Positions 11,741 to 24,742 of a stretch of DNA of 64,000 nt are shown piece by piece. Source of the stretch: Ignelater luminosus (Eukaryota; Arthropoda; Insecta; Coleoptera; Elateridae); the NCBI GenBank assembly GCA_011009095.1, contig VTPC01090619.1, positions 155,452 through 219,451 of the forward strand, written 5' to 3'. A program made the position numbers and the translations under genes. Numbering within the stretch: position 1 is the stretch's first letter; each line of letters opens with the position of its first letter. The notes beneath the pieces were generated by a model, which worked only from the letters and a program-made list of their open reading frames with translations, made no database searches and was not told the origin of the DNA.

Positions 11741-13500
11741 TATTTGTTGTTTCTTACAATGTTTAAATTATCTTGCGTTAATGCAATCACTTAGAAAATT
11801 TTCACGTGATCTGTAGTAGGCAGGACTCTCACAGACCTTCGATCGCCTTCGATAGTCTTCGATAGATAACTGTTAACCGCTGACCGAAAGAGGACGATTA
11901 GAGCTTATCGAAGGAGTTGTACAACCTCTCTCACTAAGCTTCTTATAGGGCAAACGAGATTTTGAATTTGCCGCTATTTTCCTGTAATTAAATAACCTCA
12001 CATGAACCTCAGAAAGTGTTTAATTCTGGTCATGATTTTGGCATTGTTTATAAAGTAATACATAAACAATAACAGTCATCATCATAATCATAATAGTAAG
12101 AAAATAAATATTCGCCAACACATCCAGCTTCAGCTGTAAAACAATTCAAGATTTCGAACGGTCAACAAATCGCCCGGGATCTGTTTACATCCTCGAGATC
12201 GCGTATCTGCTCCAAGTAACAATACCGAGGGTCGTCCAGCTTTAAAACCATATTACGTGTTTTATTTACAGAAATCCTCAACATTGCATAATCGCAATTT
12301 TTGACTTCAAAAAGGGGTCTAATACGGTTATAAAAGAACCGTATTACGTTTGTATGCTTTAATAGGGAATTTCTTGGGATTTCCTGCAACATTACGGCTT
12401 TTAAAAAAATAAACAAATCCTTGTTTCGATGTTACAACGGACTGTGTTCCACTCCGAGGGTTCTAAATATTCTTTGAAAAATCTATTTTATATAATAAAT
12501 GTGTAATATGACTATCAGCGTTCCCCCATTATTTGTTTTTAGCTGTATATCACTGCTCGCAGGTGATAACAATAACAAATCAACATAACCTAGCACATAA
12601 GCTGTTTTTAAAAATCTGATTTCTTTTTCTGATGCGGGTATGCATACACACTACGTTCATTCTATTATCTTCTTAGATCAAGACTGAAATATATGCTTGT
12701 TTGAAATTTGTTTAAGGTTAGGTTTTTGACATGTGAAGTATCATCTGACATTTTATATGAAACATTTGAAAACTAACGTCATTGTTAAATAACAAGCATG
12801 CAGTTAGACTAATCAATAATAAATTAATAGAATCGCCTCATTAGTTATTAATTACAATCCTGCCACGATTCGCTTACACAGACGTGCCGTTTCTTTTTCT
12901 TTGCATTATCTACTTTAATTTTTTTAATAAATTAAATGGGCATTCGATAAGGGCAACATTTTCCTGTCACCGCTTGGACTAAATTCATTGATAAATAAAG
13001 AGACTGGCTCTCCTAATTTCTTAATTTTTCAGTAGCGTAACTAATTCCCATAAAGTAGGGTCTTAGCCCCTCCCCACTCTCAGTACCTGATAGGAACATC
13101 AAACATAAAACTTCCCACATTTTTCTCGAGATGTTGGAAAAACAAGACATTATTAATGGTACACTTTAAGAAAAAATGATGATATAATATACTTATAGTA
13201 GGCTTAATTTTTGTTGAAGAATCCATCTTCCAAGTATTTACACTAATTTTAAAACACCCTATATAAGCTCTCGCTTGCACATATTTTGAACCGTTTTGAA
13301 CTGTACATTAATAATTGAAAGACCCTGGTATAAGTAAACCACATTGAACTATCAAAGAGGTTGACCTCGAACATTTTTTATACACAAAAAAATCAGAAAT
13401 ATTAAGCACCATCTCTTTCATGCTAAAGCAACTATAACGACCAATTACATCATTCAGCCAGAGCCACGAGGTTTTTCTTCGAATCGGGATTCCAATTTCA
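11741..13500. other. Intergenic, no gene seen
   Basis: Upstream of alanyl-tRNA synthetase. Open stretches are short and show no recognisable domain. At 13253-13264 there is one example of the scattered TATAGGGTGTTT word (complement strand). Confidence 0.45.
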
Positions 13501-13541
13501 TCCAATTACACATCTTCAGGTTAAAGGTCGGTGTTGTGCCG

Positions 13542-13730
13542 GTAAGTTATAATAATTATTTAAAAGATTTTAATTTCGTTTTAGGAAAGTTAATATACCT
13601 ATTATTAATTCAAATTTTTGCATTTTTAATAAAAAAATAACACAAAAGAATTAAATATCCATATGTTTTGCATCCTATGACACAATTTAATCAAAGATTG
13701 AGACACATTTTTGAATAACTTTTTTTTCAG
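13542..13730 (+). other. Probable 5'-UTR intron of alanyl-tRNA synthetase
   Basis: A strong donor, CCG|GTAAGTTAT, at 13542 and a strong acceptor, TTTTTTTTCAG, ending at 13730 bracket a 189-bp intron. It lies 12 bp upstream of the first ATG of the gene at 13743. This would place a first non-coding exon ending at 13541. Transcript evidence is lacking. Confidence 0.55.
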
Positions 13731-13742
13731 TTTTAGAATTTC

Positions 13743-16700
13743 ATGATGAATACTCAACTTACCGCTAAAGAAATACGTAACATCTTCATTGATTTTTTTA
13801 AATCAAAGCAACATGATTATGTTCATTCATCATCAACAATTCCTTTAGACGATCCCACATTACTGTTTGCTAATGCTGGTATGAATCAATTCAAGCCAAT
13901 CTTTTTGGGTACAGTAGATCCTAACAGTGATTTAGCTAAACTGACTCGTGCTGTTAATACTCAAAAATGTATTCGTGCTGGTGGAAAACATAATGATCTT
14001 GATGATGTTGGTAAAGATGTATATCACCACACATTCTTTGAAATGTTAGGTAATTGGTCATTTGGAGACTATTTTAAAAAAGAAATTTGTGGCTGGGCTT
14101 GGGAATTATTAACTGAAGTGTTGCATTTACCTGCTGATCGTTTATATGTGACTTATTTTGGTGGAGATAAAACTCAGGGCTTAGAACCTGACGAGGAATG
14201 TCGTCAGATTTGGTTAAAGCTTGGAGTTAGACCAGAACATGTTTTACCAGGAAATATGAAAGATAATTTTTGGGAAATGGGTGAAACTGGACCCTGTGGA
14301 CCGTGCTCTGAATTGCATTTTGATAGAATTGGAAATAGATCTGTGCCCGAGCTTGTTAATCAAGATGATCCTGATGTATTAGAAATTTGGAATTTAGTGT
14401 TTATACAGTTTAATCGAGAATCTGATGGTAGTTTAAAATTATTACCCAAAAAACATATTGATTGTGGCCTTGGATATGAAAGATTAGTGTCAGTTATTCA
14501 AGGGAAACGATCAAATTATGATACTGATGTATTTGCTGCCTTATTTGATAGTATTCAGAAGGGAACAGGTCGGTGTATTAGAACTGTAAATCATATTGCA
14601 GTATAAAACTTTAAAATTATACATTATAGGTGCACCTCCTTATCAAGGTCGTGTAGGCAATGATGATGTTGATGGTATTGACATGGCATATCGAGTCTTA
14701 GCTGATCATGCTCGTACTATTACTATAGCTTTATCAGATGGTGGTAATCCAGATAATACAGGTCGAGGTTATGTGCTGCGTCGCATTCTCAGAAGAGCTG
14801 TCCGTTATGCTACAGAAAAACTTAATGCTAAACCAGGATTTTTTGCTAGCTTAGTACACACTGTAGTTGACTTATTGGGTGATACATTCCCAGAAGTTTG
14901 TAAAGATCCACAAAGTATTATAGACACTATTAACGAAGAAGAAGAGCAATTTTTGAAAACATTATCGAGAGGTCGTAATTTATTAAATCGTACTATTGTG
15001 AAATTAGGCGACTGCAAAACATTACCTGGAGATGTGGCATGGAGATTATATGATACTTATGGTTTTCCTGTTGATCTGACACAATTGATGGCAGAAGAGA
15101 AAAATCTTGCTGTTGATATGGTAGCTTACGAAGAAGCTAAAAAGCAAGCTCAATTAATCTCTCAGGTAAGTATTTTTGTTTATTACCAACATTGAAAAAT
15201 GCAGATTGTATTTCCCTTTTTAGGGTCATGGAACTGGAGTAGAAGATACAGTAAATCTAGACGTACATGCAATTACTGAATTACAAAATCTAGGTATACC
15301 TCCAACTAATGATAGTCTTAAATACAATTATACAGCTGGTGATGGTCTTAATGAAGAATACAAATTTGAATCATGCCAAGGAACTGTTATTGCATTAAGA
15401 TACAATAAACAATTTGTTGAAGAAATATCAACAGGCCAAGAATGTGGTGTGTTACTTGACAAAACATGTTTTTATGCAGAACAAGGCGGACAAATCTATG
15501 ACGAAGGTTTCTTAGTTAAAGTTGGCGATGACAGTGTAGAATTTTCAATAAAGAATGTTCAAGTACGTGGGGGGTATGTTATACATATTGGTACCATAGA
15601 AGGAACATTACGCAAGGGTGATGTGGTTAACCTTCATTTAGATACATCACGTAGACGTCTAGTTATGAATAATCATACTGGAACTCATGTATTAAATTAT
15701 GCCCTTAGAAAAGTTGTAGGAAATGAAGCTGAACAAAAAGGTTCGCTTGTAGCACCTGATCGATTACGATTTGATTTTAGTAATAAAGGAGCTATGACAG
15801 CCAAGCAAGTGAAAGATACAGAAACGTATTCTAAAGAATTAATAAGTAAAAATGGTAAAGTTTATGCAAAAGATTCCTCTTTAGGTATTGCAAAGACAAT
15901 AAATGGCTTGAGGGCTGTATTTGATGAAACCTATCCGGATCCAGTACGAGTAGTATCTATAGGAGTGCCAGTAGAAAAACTAGAAAATGATCCATTTGGA
16001 CCAGCTGGTATAGAAACATCAGTTGAATTTTGTGGAGGAACTCATTTAAATTATGCAGGACATATTGGGGATTTTGTTATAGCTAGTGAAGATGCGATAG
16101 CTAAAGGTATCAGAAGAATTGTAGCTCTCACAGGACCAGAAGCCACAAAAGCTCTTAAACGAACAGAATTATTAGAAAACAGACTGAATGACATTAAATG
16201 TATTGTAGATGAAGATAAGAATGGAACAAATTCTAAAGAACATGTCAAAAAAATTGTAGAACTTACTGAGGAAGTTTCCCATGCTGTTATTCCATATTGG
16301 AAAAAAGAAGAACTAAGAAATACTTTGAAAGCTTTAAAGAAATCTCTAGATGATAAAGAACGTGCTGGTAAAGCAGCTATTGCTACTAAAGTAGTAGAAG
16401 ATGCAAAACAACTAATACAAGCTAACCTTAATGCTCCCATATTGGTACACGAACTTAAAGCTTATTCGAACACAAAAGCTTTAGATTCTGCTCTTAAACA
16501 AGTCAAGGCCTTAAGCCCTAATACTGCAGCTATGTTTGTTAGTGTAGATCCTGATGCCAAGAAGATATTCTGTTTATCATCAGTTCCAAAAGAAGCTGTA
16601 GAAAAGGGTTTAAAAGCTAATGAATGGGTAGGCACTGTAAGTTCGTTGATTAATGGAAAAGGTGGTGGTAAAGCAGAATCTGCACAAGCTTCTGGTAGCA

Positions 16701-16765
16701 ATATTTCGAGTTTGAATGAAGTAATTGAAGTAGCCAATAATTTTGCAAAAACCAAGCTTTCATAA
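13743..16765 (+). CDS. AlaRS: Alanyl-tRNA synthetase, cytoplasmic
   Basis: Three exons (13743-14568, 14630-15165, 15224-16765) give 967 aa; the human cytoplasmic enzyme has 968. It charges tRNA-Ala with alanine. The class II catalytic core is in exon 1 ([45 protein letters not shown]). The tRNA-recognition region is in exon 2 ([18 protein letters not shown]). The editing domain has zinc ligands HTGTH (residues 605-609) and CGGTH (724-728). The C-Ala part ends FAKTKLS. Both junctions are in frame (KGTG|APP and SQ|GHGTG). A second ATG directly follows the first. No mitochondrial presequence is visible, which fits the cytoplasmic form. Confidence 0.97.
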
Positions 16766-17330
16766 TTTAGTTATTTATATTTAAAAAGTACATAACAATA
16801 TTATGGTATGGGATGGTTATGTAGGTTTTGTAAACAAAGTTAATTAATTGCCATATGCATTGAAATATTTTTACTTTTTATATTATTATTATACACTTTA
16901 ATTGTAGCTTAAGAACTGAACAAAAAATAAATTATCTGAACTTCAATATAAACAGCATTTATCATTGTTTGTAAAATTTCCTGGAATTTAGTTACAAGTT
17001 TACTAATTGGTTTTAGGTTATGTAACATTTGACAACTAACTTTAGAATGGTGTGCATTCTTTATGATTTTAAGAGGAAATAATTAACTTTTAACAAAATA
17101 AAAACTTTAAATAGATAGCATTGAGAGAATAGTGGAATTCAAAGCTCATGAAACTATTCATAATGTTAAATAACATGAAATTTAAATTATTCATTAATCT
17201 CGACAATAAAAACTGAAATTTTCTAATGAGAATTGATGTAGTAGTACCAACCAAAAGAAACTTGAAAGTTGCTTGCTAAAGTGAATGAAGGTTATGTTCT
17301 TCATTATTTGTAGTTTCTTATGAAACAGGC
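16766..17330. other. 3' flank of alanyl-tRNA synthetase
   Basis: AT-rich 3' untranslated and intergenic DNA. An AATAAA poly(A) signal candidate lies near 16925. Nothing else is recognised. Confidence 0.5.
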
Positions 17331-17790
17331 TGACCTAGTTGGTAAAACATGTTAGGCACTTATGAAAGGTAATTTCAGGTTAACCCTGGGTTCAGAGTGG
17401 GTTCAAATAGCTGTTATGCAGCGGTCACGATGTTTCTGGATCGCATAAGGCTGTGGAAGAATGACAGTTTGTGTATTGTATGAACTCGGCTTGTAAAAAT
17501 TGACAGTTAACGTGCTTTAAGATTATGATTTTATGACAGTTTAACTTGTCGTTTTTTTGTAACTCTGTAAATATAAGGAAAACTTGATTTCTTTTTAACA
17601 AAACAAAACTAATCAATACTAAATGGTTTTTGCAAAATTTCTGATCGTGCAACAGCGCCAAATGCAGCCACAGGTACAATTTTCAAAAAAAAAAGAAAAC
17701 ATTTCCAACTTTTAACAAAATGAAAGCATGGCCTGTTACGACCCAGAAACATCGTGAATGGAGTATATTGAAGTTAACCCAGGTAATGTA
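17330..17790. repeat. Inverted-repeat element, possibly SINE-related
   Basis: Arms at about 17425-17452 and 17729-17757 are imperfect complements sharing CACGATGTTTCTGG. Outer arms carrying GTTAACC words lie at 17380 and 17773. The left side also shows possible RNA polymerase III boxes, TAGTTGGTAAAAC (about 17334) and GGGTTCAAAT (about 17399). They are farther apart than in a tRNA, so a SINE origin is only a guess. Confidence 0.4.
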
Positions 17791-18307
17791 TTTCAAAAGT
17801 AATCTGCAGGTTTTGGGTTAAATGTAAATTATATGTGAGTACCTCATTTGAATTTAAAAATTCTCAAGATTGCATATTCATTATTTCTCTATTTTATACA
17901 GAAATTTCTTTAAAGCTGTATATCAATCATTTTTTCATCAAACTCAATCTCACACTTTAACAACTGATTCAAATAACCCAACTCACTCTGATGTATGGCG
18001 GAAACACCTAAATCATCACCATCTCATCGACTGTGGTAAACTTGATCATTTCTCAAACAGGAGTTAGAGTTAACTTAATCCATTTTTTGAAGATCACTTT
18101 ACAGTTTACGTAAATATCCATTACATATTTAAAAAATTATGCTTTGGTAGGTAAACAAAAGTAGAATATTGAAAACAATTGAAGGTAAAGTATTAGATGT
18201 ACATTTGCACATCTAAAATCTGTTGTTTACTTTCAATTTTTCCTGATAGTACATAACATAGATTATCTATGGTACATAACATGTAAAAACCTTTGTTTAC
18301 CCATCAC
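17791..18307. other. Intergenic, no gene seen
   Basis: Non-coding AT-rich sequence between two repeats. A 65-aa open stretch at 17870-18067 has no recognisable feature. Confidence 0.5.
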
Positions 18308-19912
18308 AGCCTAGAGTGTCTTGATATTGTTTTATTATATTATGTCATTTTTCAAATGGGTAGAGTGTGGACACACTTATCAAAGAAGAGAGACAAAAGA
18401 TACATTAGCTCTTGACTCACACCACAGGTCTAAAGAACAGCAAAAGTCTAGCAGATGAGAGTTTGAAAACAATTCACTGATGAGATTTTACAGTAGAAGA
18501 GAAGTTTATTACACAGAAAGATCAAATTTATGGAAAATCAACTAAAAGCATTCCTCTGTCTCATTGTCTAGCTTCTGTGATGGTTTAAATGAGTGCAAGC
18601 TGGACTGGTAAAACAAAACTCTATTTTGCGTTGGAGTCAAATTCAAGGCAAAAAGTTATACTGAAGAACATTTAAGTTCCCATAGTGGAACCATTAAACA
18701 CATCCATGTTTAATGGCCAGAGCTGGACACTTCAACAGGACTGCTTTGCATGGAGCCAAAATGGTCCAAAACTGGCTAAAAGAGAAAATCCTTGATTTTA
18801 TTGCAAAGGTAATTGGCCTTCAGCCTCTCCCGATTTAAATCTACTGGATTACGACTTATGGAGCAAATTGGAGCTGGATGTCTGCTCACAGCTTCACGCA
18901 AGTTTGGAAAGTCTAAAACAGTCATTAGTGAAGAAATGGGATGGTTTTTTGCAAGAAAAGGTGAGTACTGTAATCAAAGCCTGGAGACCAAGACCAAAAG
19001 TTTGTGTGGTTGCCAAGGGAGGATGCTTTGAAGTTTAGCGCTGATGTAATGTACATTCATATATGAATTTATTATAACAAAAATTTTATTACAATTCTGA
19101 ATAAAATATTTAAAAATGGTCAATTTTGTTTGGATGAGAACTTGTGGTACCACTAGGTACTGAATTAGATATACAGGGTGGTCCAAGATTCCGCTCTAGT
19201 ATGATGATAGGTTTACGTTAAGAGATAGAAACAAATTAAGAGCAAAAAGCAGCACAGTGCCTCTGGAAGCATAATCTAAAAATATTCTGAACTATACAGG
19301 GAGTTCGACTTATTTGTGGCAGTGCCTTACTTTATTTTTCAAATGGAACACTCTGTATATTACATTATTTTTGGATTTCCTATTAAGTTTAGAATCATTT
19401 TCATTAACCATATTTTGAAAAAAATTACTTTTGCATTGTTCTAACAAGTTTGATATATCTCTGGAACTAAACAAGATAGGCAGATACGGTTTGATGCTCA
19501 TGTTAAATACAGCCTGCTACATCAATTGTCTTGCAAATAACATTGTTAAAGATTACTATGGTACCATTCATGCAGGCTCATTTGAAGTCCTAAACAACAG
19601 AATTATTACTGAACTAATAAGATTAATAATTTGTATAGCAAATTTTTGAGGTTAGCATGGATAAATGTGAAGGGTAAGACTGCCTTAATAAACAGTCTAA
19701 CAAGAATTGTCAAGAATAAAATTGTCCAAAAGACTCCTTTACATACTTTGCGGAGTACGCCCATGGCTAAAATGACATTAATATCAAAATTTAAAGTTAG
19801 TTGGCGAAGATCGACTATACTTCAAAAATGACAGTGACAAGTGTGTCCACACTCAACCCATTAGAAAAATGATATATGTAATAATAAAACAATATCAACG
19901 CATTCTACTACA
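18308..19912 (+). mobile_element. Tc1/mariner relic with long inverted repeats
   Basis: Inverted repeats of about 62 bp lie at 18321-18383 and 19834-19898. They share TTGATATTGTTTTATTAT and GAGTGTGGACACACTT, and weaker similarity extends outward to about 18308 and 19912. The interior holds a decayed DDE transposase: FTDE near 18477, then PDLNLLDYDLWSKLE at 18828-18872 and a C-terminus KVCVVAKGGCFEV ending near 19034. The PDLNPLDY-LWS-LE pattern belongs to a Tc1/mariner branch ending in a D. Many stops break it. A 160-bp segment at 19170-19330 carrying two ATACAGGG words may be a later insertion. Confidence 0.8.
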
Positions 19913-20151
19913 GCCGATTTGAAAACATCACATGGATGAACTCTATAATAAAAAATAACCTCAATCTTTAACAATTCTTACATTATAAAAAAGAGGCAAA
20001 GTTCACAAAACTGGACCTGTGTTTCAAATTAACTGTAGTTCATTTTTTCATAAACTATTCTGCACAAAGCATAAATAATATCTACTATTTTGAAGGATGA
20101 AAATAATTTATATAAATAAAAATAATACACTGGGATATCTTTTAAATCTAT

Positions 20152-21429
20152 TTAATCTACAGCAGATTCTTCAACTTTTTCTTGATCATAAATTAATTTA
20201 ATTTCCTTCAATAAGTCAGTTAAATTCATTCCTAATTTAGCGCTTATAGGTACTATCTTGATATCTGTTTTAGTTTTAAGAATATCAAGATTTTCATTTG
20301 TGTCTGGTAAATCCATTTTATTAGCAATAATTAATTGTGGCCGCTGCAAAAGGTTGGCATTAAACTGACGTAATTCATACTGTAATGTTTGTAAATGATC
20401 CCATGGATTGTCTAAAGACATATCTAAAATAAATACGAGACCCATGCAGCGTTCTGCATGTCGTAGAAATTGAATACCAAGACCTTTATTTTTATGTGAG
20501 TCGGGTATGAGTCCAGGCAGGTCTGCAACTGCAAAAGAAATCATTTTATATTTGTTATAATACATTAAAATAAATTATATACCTGCTACTTGTTCATAAT
20601 CATCATATTGTACCATTCCTAAATGAGGCTTCAATGTTGTAAAAGGATAAGGTGCTACTTTTGGACGAGCACGAGATATTGCTCTTAACAATGTACTTTT
20701 TCCAGCATTTGGTAATCCTATCTGTTGTACATCTATTTAATACGGTGTTATTAAAAGGCAATAATATCAACTGAAACTTACCAATCCTACATGTGCCATA
20801 CTCCGTACTTCAACAGTATACTCTAGATCTTCTCCATCAGCTCCATATTCACAAATCTTTGGTGCTTGCTCAGTATCAGTTATAAAAAAATGATTTCCTT
20901 TACCTCCTGCTCCACCACGAGCTGCTACAAACATTAAGTTCTCTTTATCCAAATCACCTACTATTTCTCCAGAACCATTCTTAACAATAGTTCCTATAGG
21001 TACATTTATTATATTGTGTTCAGCACTTTTTCCATTACAATCTTTGTTGTATCCCTTTTCACCATTTTCTGCTTGAAGTAAAGTACTAATGTGGGATAAA
21101 TCTTTAACATTACATGTAGCTTTAAATATTACATGGCCTCCATTACCACCATCGCCACCATCAGGACCAGCAAATTCGTTACTCCACAAATGTAAGAATG
21201 AAATACAACCATCACCACCTTTGCCTCCTTTTGTTCTAACGCTTTTGAAATCTGCAAATGTTTGAACCTACGCAATAACTTGCTTTTTGAACTACTTATC
21301 TAAAAGATGACTTACTGTTGTTTTATTCGATTTTGGTTTTTTGCTTCGAAGGGGTTGTGCAACTTTTTGAGAATACCTTGCAACTCCATTAATACACACT
21401 CTATGAATACGGTAAATAGAATTCAACAT
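20152..21429 (-). CDS. MTG2: Mitochondrial Obg-family GTPase
   Basis: Four exons (21429-21316, 21267-20782, 20721-20583, 20528-20152) encode 371 aa. MTG2 (GTPBP5) helps assemble the large subunit of the mitochondrial ribosome. The N-terminus is rich in Arg and Ser without acids, which fits a mitochondrial presequence. The Obg domain follows with glycine-rich loops ([38 protein letters not shown]). The G domain has G1 GLPNAGKST (202-210), G3 DLPG (249-252), G4 NKMD (316-319) and G5 SAK (342-344). Every junction keeps frame. The close alternative is OBGH1/GTPBP10, but the [14 protein letters not shown] sequence and basic N-terminus favour MTG2. Confidence 0.92.
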
Positions 21430-21589
21430 GTTAATTGGTAATTTATAAACAGGTATGTTTGTCCCTATATAATTAAAATAAGTAATAAGTTAAATTCAAA
21501 CTCAAATTAGGATTATTAAGGTTAGGTTAGACTTTACCAGTGTTGCCAGAATAAAAACATTTGGGAACATATCTAGGAATACAAAAGCA

Positions 21590-21840
21590 TAACCACAACG
21601 AACTCATTAGTTTTGTTGTTTTAAAAAACTTTTAAATTTCGGCGGTCATTTTGACCATGTTCCCGAAAAGATATCAAAAAAACGAAGACACCACGTAGTC
21701 TTTATAGCTTTTGATGTAGAACGATGTAGAATCCAAATCTGAATTCAAACTTTCAAAATTTAAAAAAAAATGCGAACAGACAGACAGACTTCGCAAATTC
21801 AGTAACGACTCCTATCGGAGTTCGTTGAATATTTCTCCAT
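21590..21840 (-). repeat. Dispersed repeat family, copy C
   Basis: The reverse complement of copies A and B. On the minus strand it starts GAGTCGTTACTGAATTTGCG and contains GTCTGTCTGTCTGTTCGC, GGGAACATGGTCAAAATG and GTTGTGGTTATGC. It lies just upstream of the MTG2 gene start. Confidence 0.8.
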
Positions 21841-23904
21841 CAGTTTCCATCAATGAATAGCTGCTTTCCTTTTGGCATGAATCATTGCTTGTATTCAGGA
21901 GCAGTTAACACGACGATGTAATACCAATGAAAAAGTTCTTTGGTTCATAAAGTACTTATGTTCAGGAACAAGCAGCAATTAGGAGCTCTGTCAGTGAAGA
22001 GTTCCTGGACGATCAGCGGCTTACGTGAATTTCCGTAAAGGCAAAAACAATACTGTTAAAAGCGCTTTCTCCGATGCTGCCAGCGTGTAAGCGTTATTAG
22101 TTCTCCTGAACACAAACACGTTGCATGTTGTAGTGAGATGCTCCTTATAAACTTTACCTCATAAGGTGCTGTAATTAGCTTAATTATAGATACTCTTCCA
22201 CAGATTCACTCGAGCCGACCAACAACGTTTGTTTATTACTTAGCTAAAGAATTTTTAATTCTACCTAGAATTATGAAGATGTTTGTGACTACATTTTTGT
22301 GATACTTTTGAAAATAAATACTATATCAAAATCTATATTTTTAAAAATCTCTTAAGCTATGACTTGCATTTAAGAAGATTTAAATTCTCTCTCCAACTCG
22401 AAGATCATAGAGATGTCGGAGAAAACATGTCGTGTTCATCTTACATAAATCTATGGTAACCGTTTTCATTATTTCGATAGAAAAAAAAATGGCAACACTT
22501 TCAGAAAATAAAGAATTTTGCATTTTTGTTTACATTAAAAAACAAAAGAAGATAATCAAATTGTGTTTTCATCAATAGATTTGGCTTGAGAGATTAGAGG
22601 ACAGTACGATGCAAACTCTATTGTTTTATCCATAACACATCGAGAATGAGATTCACTGCATAGGGTATCAATACTATATTAATCTAGATTTTTGAAAAAA
22701 CGCGAAAATAGTTACTGAAAAGAGCGTTGCACAGAAGCAAGGTCTGTAAATGATAATAGTGTGTTGTGGAAGGTATGTAATTCTATTAGGCTATTAGCAA
22801 CGATTAGCAGCCATCTTTGTTTGTTTTCTCTCGATATTAGCTGCTATTGTTGATCTAATGAAATGGGTGAAACGTGCCTAGCTAGCGTCTAGTGATTCAA
22901 CAAGTAAATCAACTCTTACAGAAAGCGGGGAACTAGCTTGAAAACAAAATCACAGAATTCTGTGACAAAACGTTGATGTTGGGTGATATTTCTGCGTTTC
23001 TATAATAGTGGTTACGACGATTGCACATGCACGCCAAATGAGTAAAAGTAGTGACATCTATTCAAACATATCCGTATTATCGCCTATTTGTTGAAGGTCA
23101 TCGGTTGACGTTTGAAGAGAACAAAGCATTTTTAAAGAGCTGGCGTACTTGTTAATAACTATACGCTGACCTACCTAATGGTGTTGAATTTTCTACAAAG
23201 TAAATTTTGATTTAATGTTTGTTATTCAAAAATAAATTAAATAACGATTAAAATCAAAATTACAAGAAAAAGTAAAAGTTTAAAAATCCCGATACCGTAC
23301 ATTGTGTGACGCAGTCGGCGGACCCACAGTAGTAGAGTTTCTCAGTGTTTCAACAGTTAGATTCTTAATTCGGAGCTTCAATTTCTTCAGTTGTTGTAAT
23401 TAGTAGATCCCATTGCTTTTGTTTGGTTCTTCGTTTTTCTCAGATGACTTCCTATTTGTATTTGTATTTTCACAACCGTCAATTTTGTTTATCTTGTTAT
23501 CATAATGCAATCTATAATTCTCTTGTCCTCTTTAGAATCAGCTGGGAGAACTTAGATTTTTCTGAAGGATTATAGAACATTTTATAATTACCAAATTGAT
23601 ATGAAATAATTTAATATAATTCTTACCTTTTTGCAGTTAATAATTTTAATTAATTATTGCAGTGATGTTTAAATGTATTAAATTAAAGTCTTGTCGAGTT
23701 TTATTAAGTGGAATTGTTGTTAGTGAATCAAAAACTGTTTTTTGGATGCGACTTTTGTGAAAAGTTAACAAAGAAGAGGTAAATTAATTGTTGATAACAC
23801 TCTCCTGCAATACGAACGATAAAAAAACTTCTGTAAGTAGTGAGGTAGGCTTTACCCATTCTATTGCTAAAATTTCTGGCGATAGTGGTTTGTTTTTGTT
23901 TATG
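21841..23904. other. Intergenic, no gene seen
   Basis: Two kb with no coding signal and no repeat I can name. TGGCAACACT words (for example at 22489) look like stray hAT termini but have no matched partner. Confidence 0.5.
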
Positions 23905-24215
23905 CGCACATGATAGGCTATATGGACAGAATCAGTGCGGCTTGTGACTTTTTGTTTTGTTGATGAACTCAGGTGAGAAGTACTGAACTAATCTCGATGC
24001 GGGTTTTATCGGTTCATAGGTTATGAACCTGGGAAGGTTTATAGATTACATAAGGGACGGCTTGTGATTCTTTTTGTTGCTGGGCTCAGACAAAGAGTAC
24101 TGGGCCTATTTTGATGCGATTTTCACTAATGTACAGGATTCAAAAGACTATAGGCTATATGAGCGGTCGGTGACAGTTCGTGACTTGCCTTAGTTGGTGG
24201 GATCAGATCAAAGAG
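23905..24215 (+). repeat. Diverged tandem repeat, about 120 bp unit
   Basis: About two and a half units, starting near 23910, 24029 and 24150. Shared words are TAGGCTATATG, CGGCTTGTGA, GGCTCAGA and TTGATGCGATTTT-like sequence. Units are well diverged. It lies about 0.5 kb upstream of the vitellogenin-like gene and has no coding sense. Confidence 0.6.
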
Positions 24216-24742
24216 AAAAATCAGTTAATTAATGGTGGGTCAGACTGTCATTGATCTCCCCAAGGAATTGTGTGTATATCAAAGAAAAGAAGAGAAAGAA
24301 AGAAAAAGCCGTTATAGTAGTGACCTATTTAGCAAATCACAATTTTATTAATCGTGCCCCAAAACTTTAATATTGCATCAAAACACTAATTAATCGTAAA
24401 AATAATGTAACCCTAATTATTTTCAATATCACATTTATTTTAATTTTAAAAAGTAATCATTTTGCGTTTACCACGACAAGAAAAAGCATATTCTAGTTAA
24501 TTTATTTATATAATTTTATATTGTTAGGTTTTATCAATAATTATCAAAATTGATTCCAGTTTTGATTAATAATAATATAGCAAGGCTACGCTACGCTCAT
24601 TAACATTTTATAACAAAAATGATCTAAATTATATCAACATTGCCTAATAGACATATCTATAAGTTTAGAGAAAAAGGTTAAGGTTCAAAATAAATAATTA
24701 ACTATTTGTGTTAATAAGCAGTTACTCATTTTAAATAGCGCA

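Noticed and set aside
13308-13505. 65-aa open frame before alanyl-tRNA synthetase
   Set aside because: No domain, and it lies next to a repeat-type TATAGGGTG word; more likely repeat sequence than a gene.
13490-13520. Second hammerhead on the minus strand (CCTGAAGATG)
   Set aside because: The CTGAAGA core is present, but no GAAA strand follows a stem II hairpin.
16051-16755. Two long minus-strand open frames (129 and 97 aa)
   Set aside because: They are antisense to alanyl-tRNA synthetase exon 3 and show no domain; they are shadows of the real frame.
17325-17410. tRNA gene
   Set aside because: The A-box and B-box are too far apart and no cloverleaf can be drawn.
21539-22499. CAGTGTTGCCAG at 21539 paired with TGGCAACACT at 22490 as an hAT element
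   Set aside because: The second end is imperfect and there is no target duplication.
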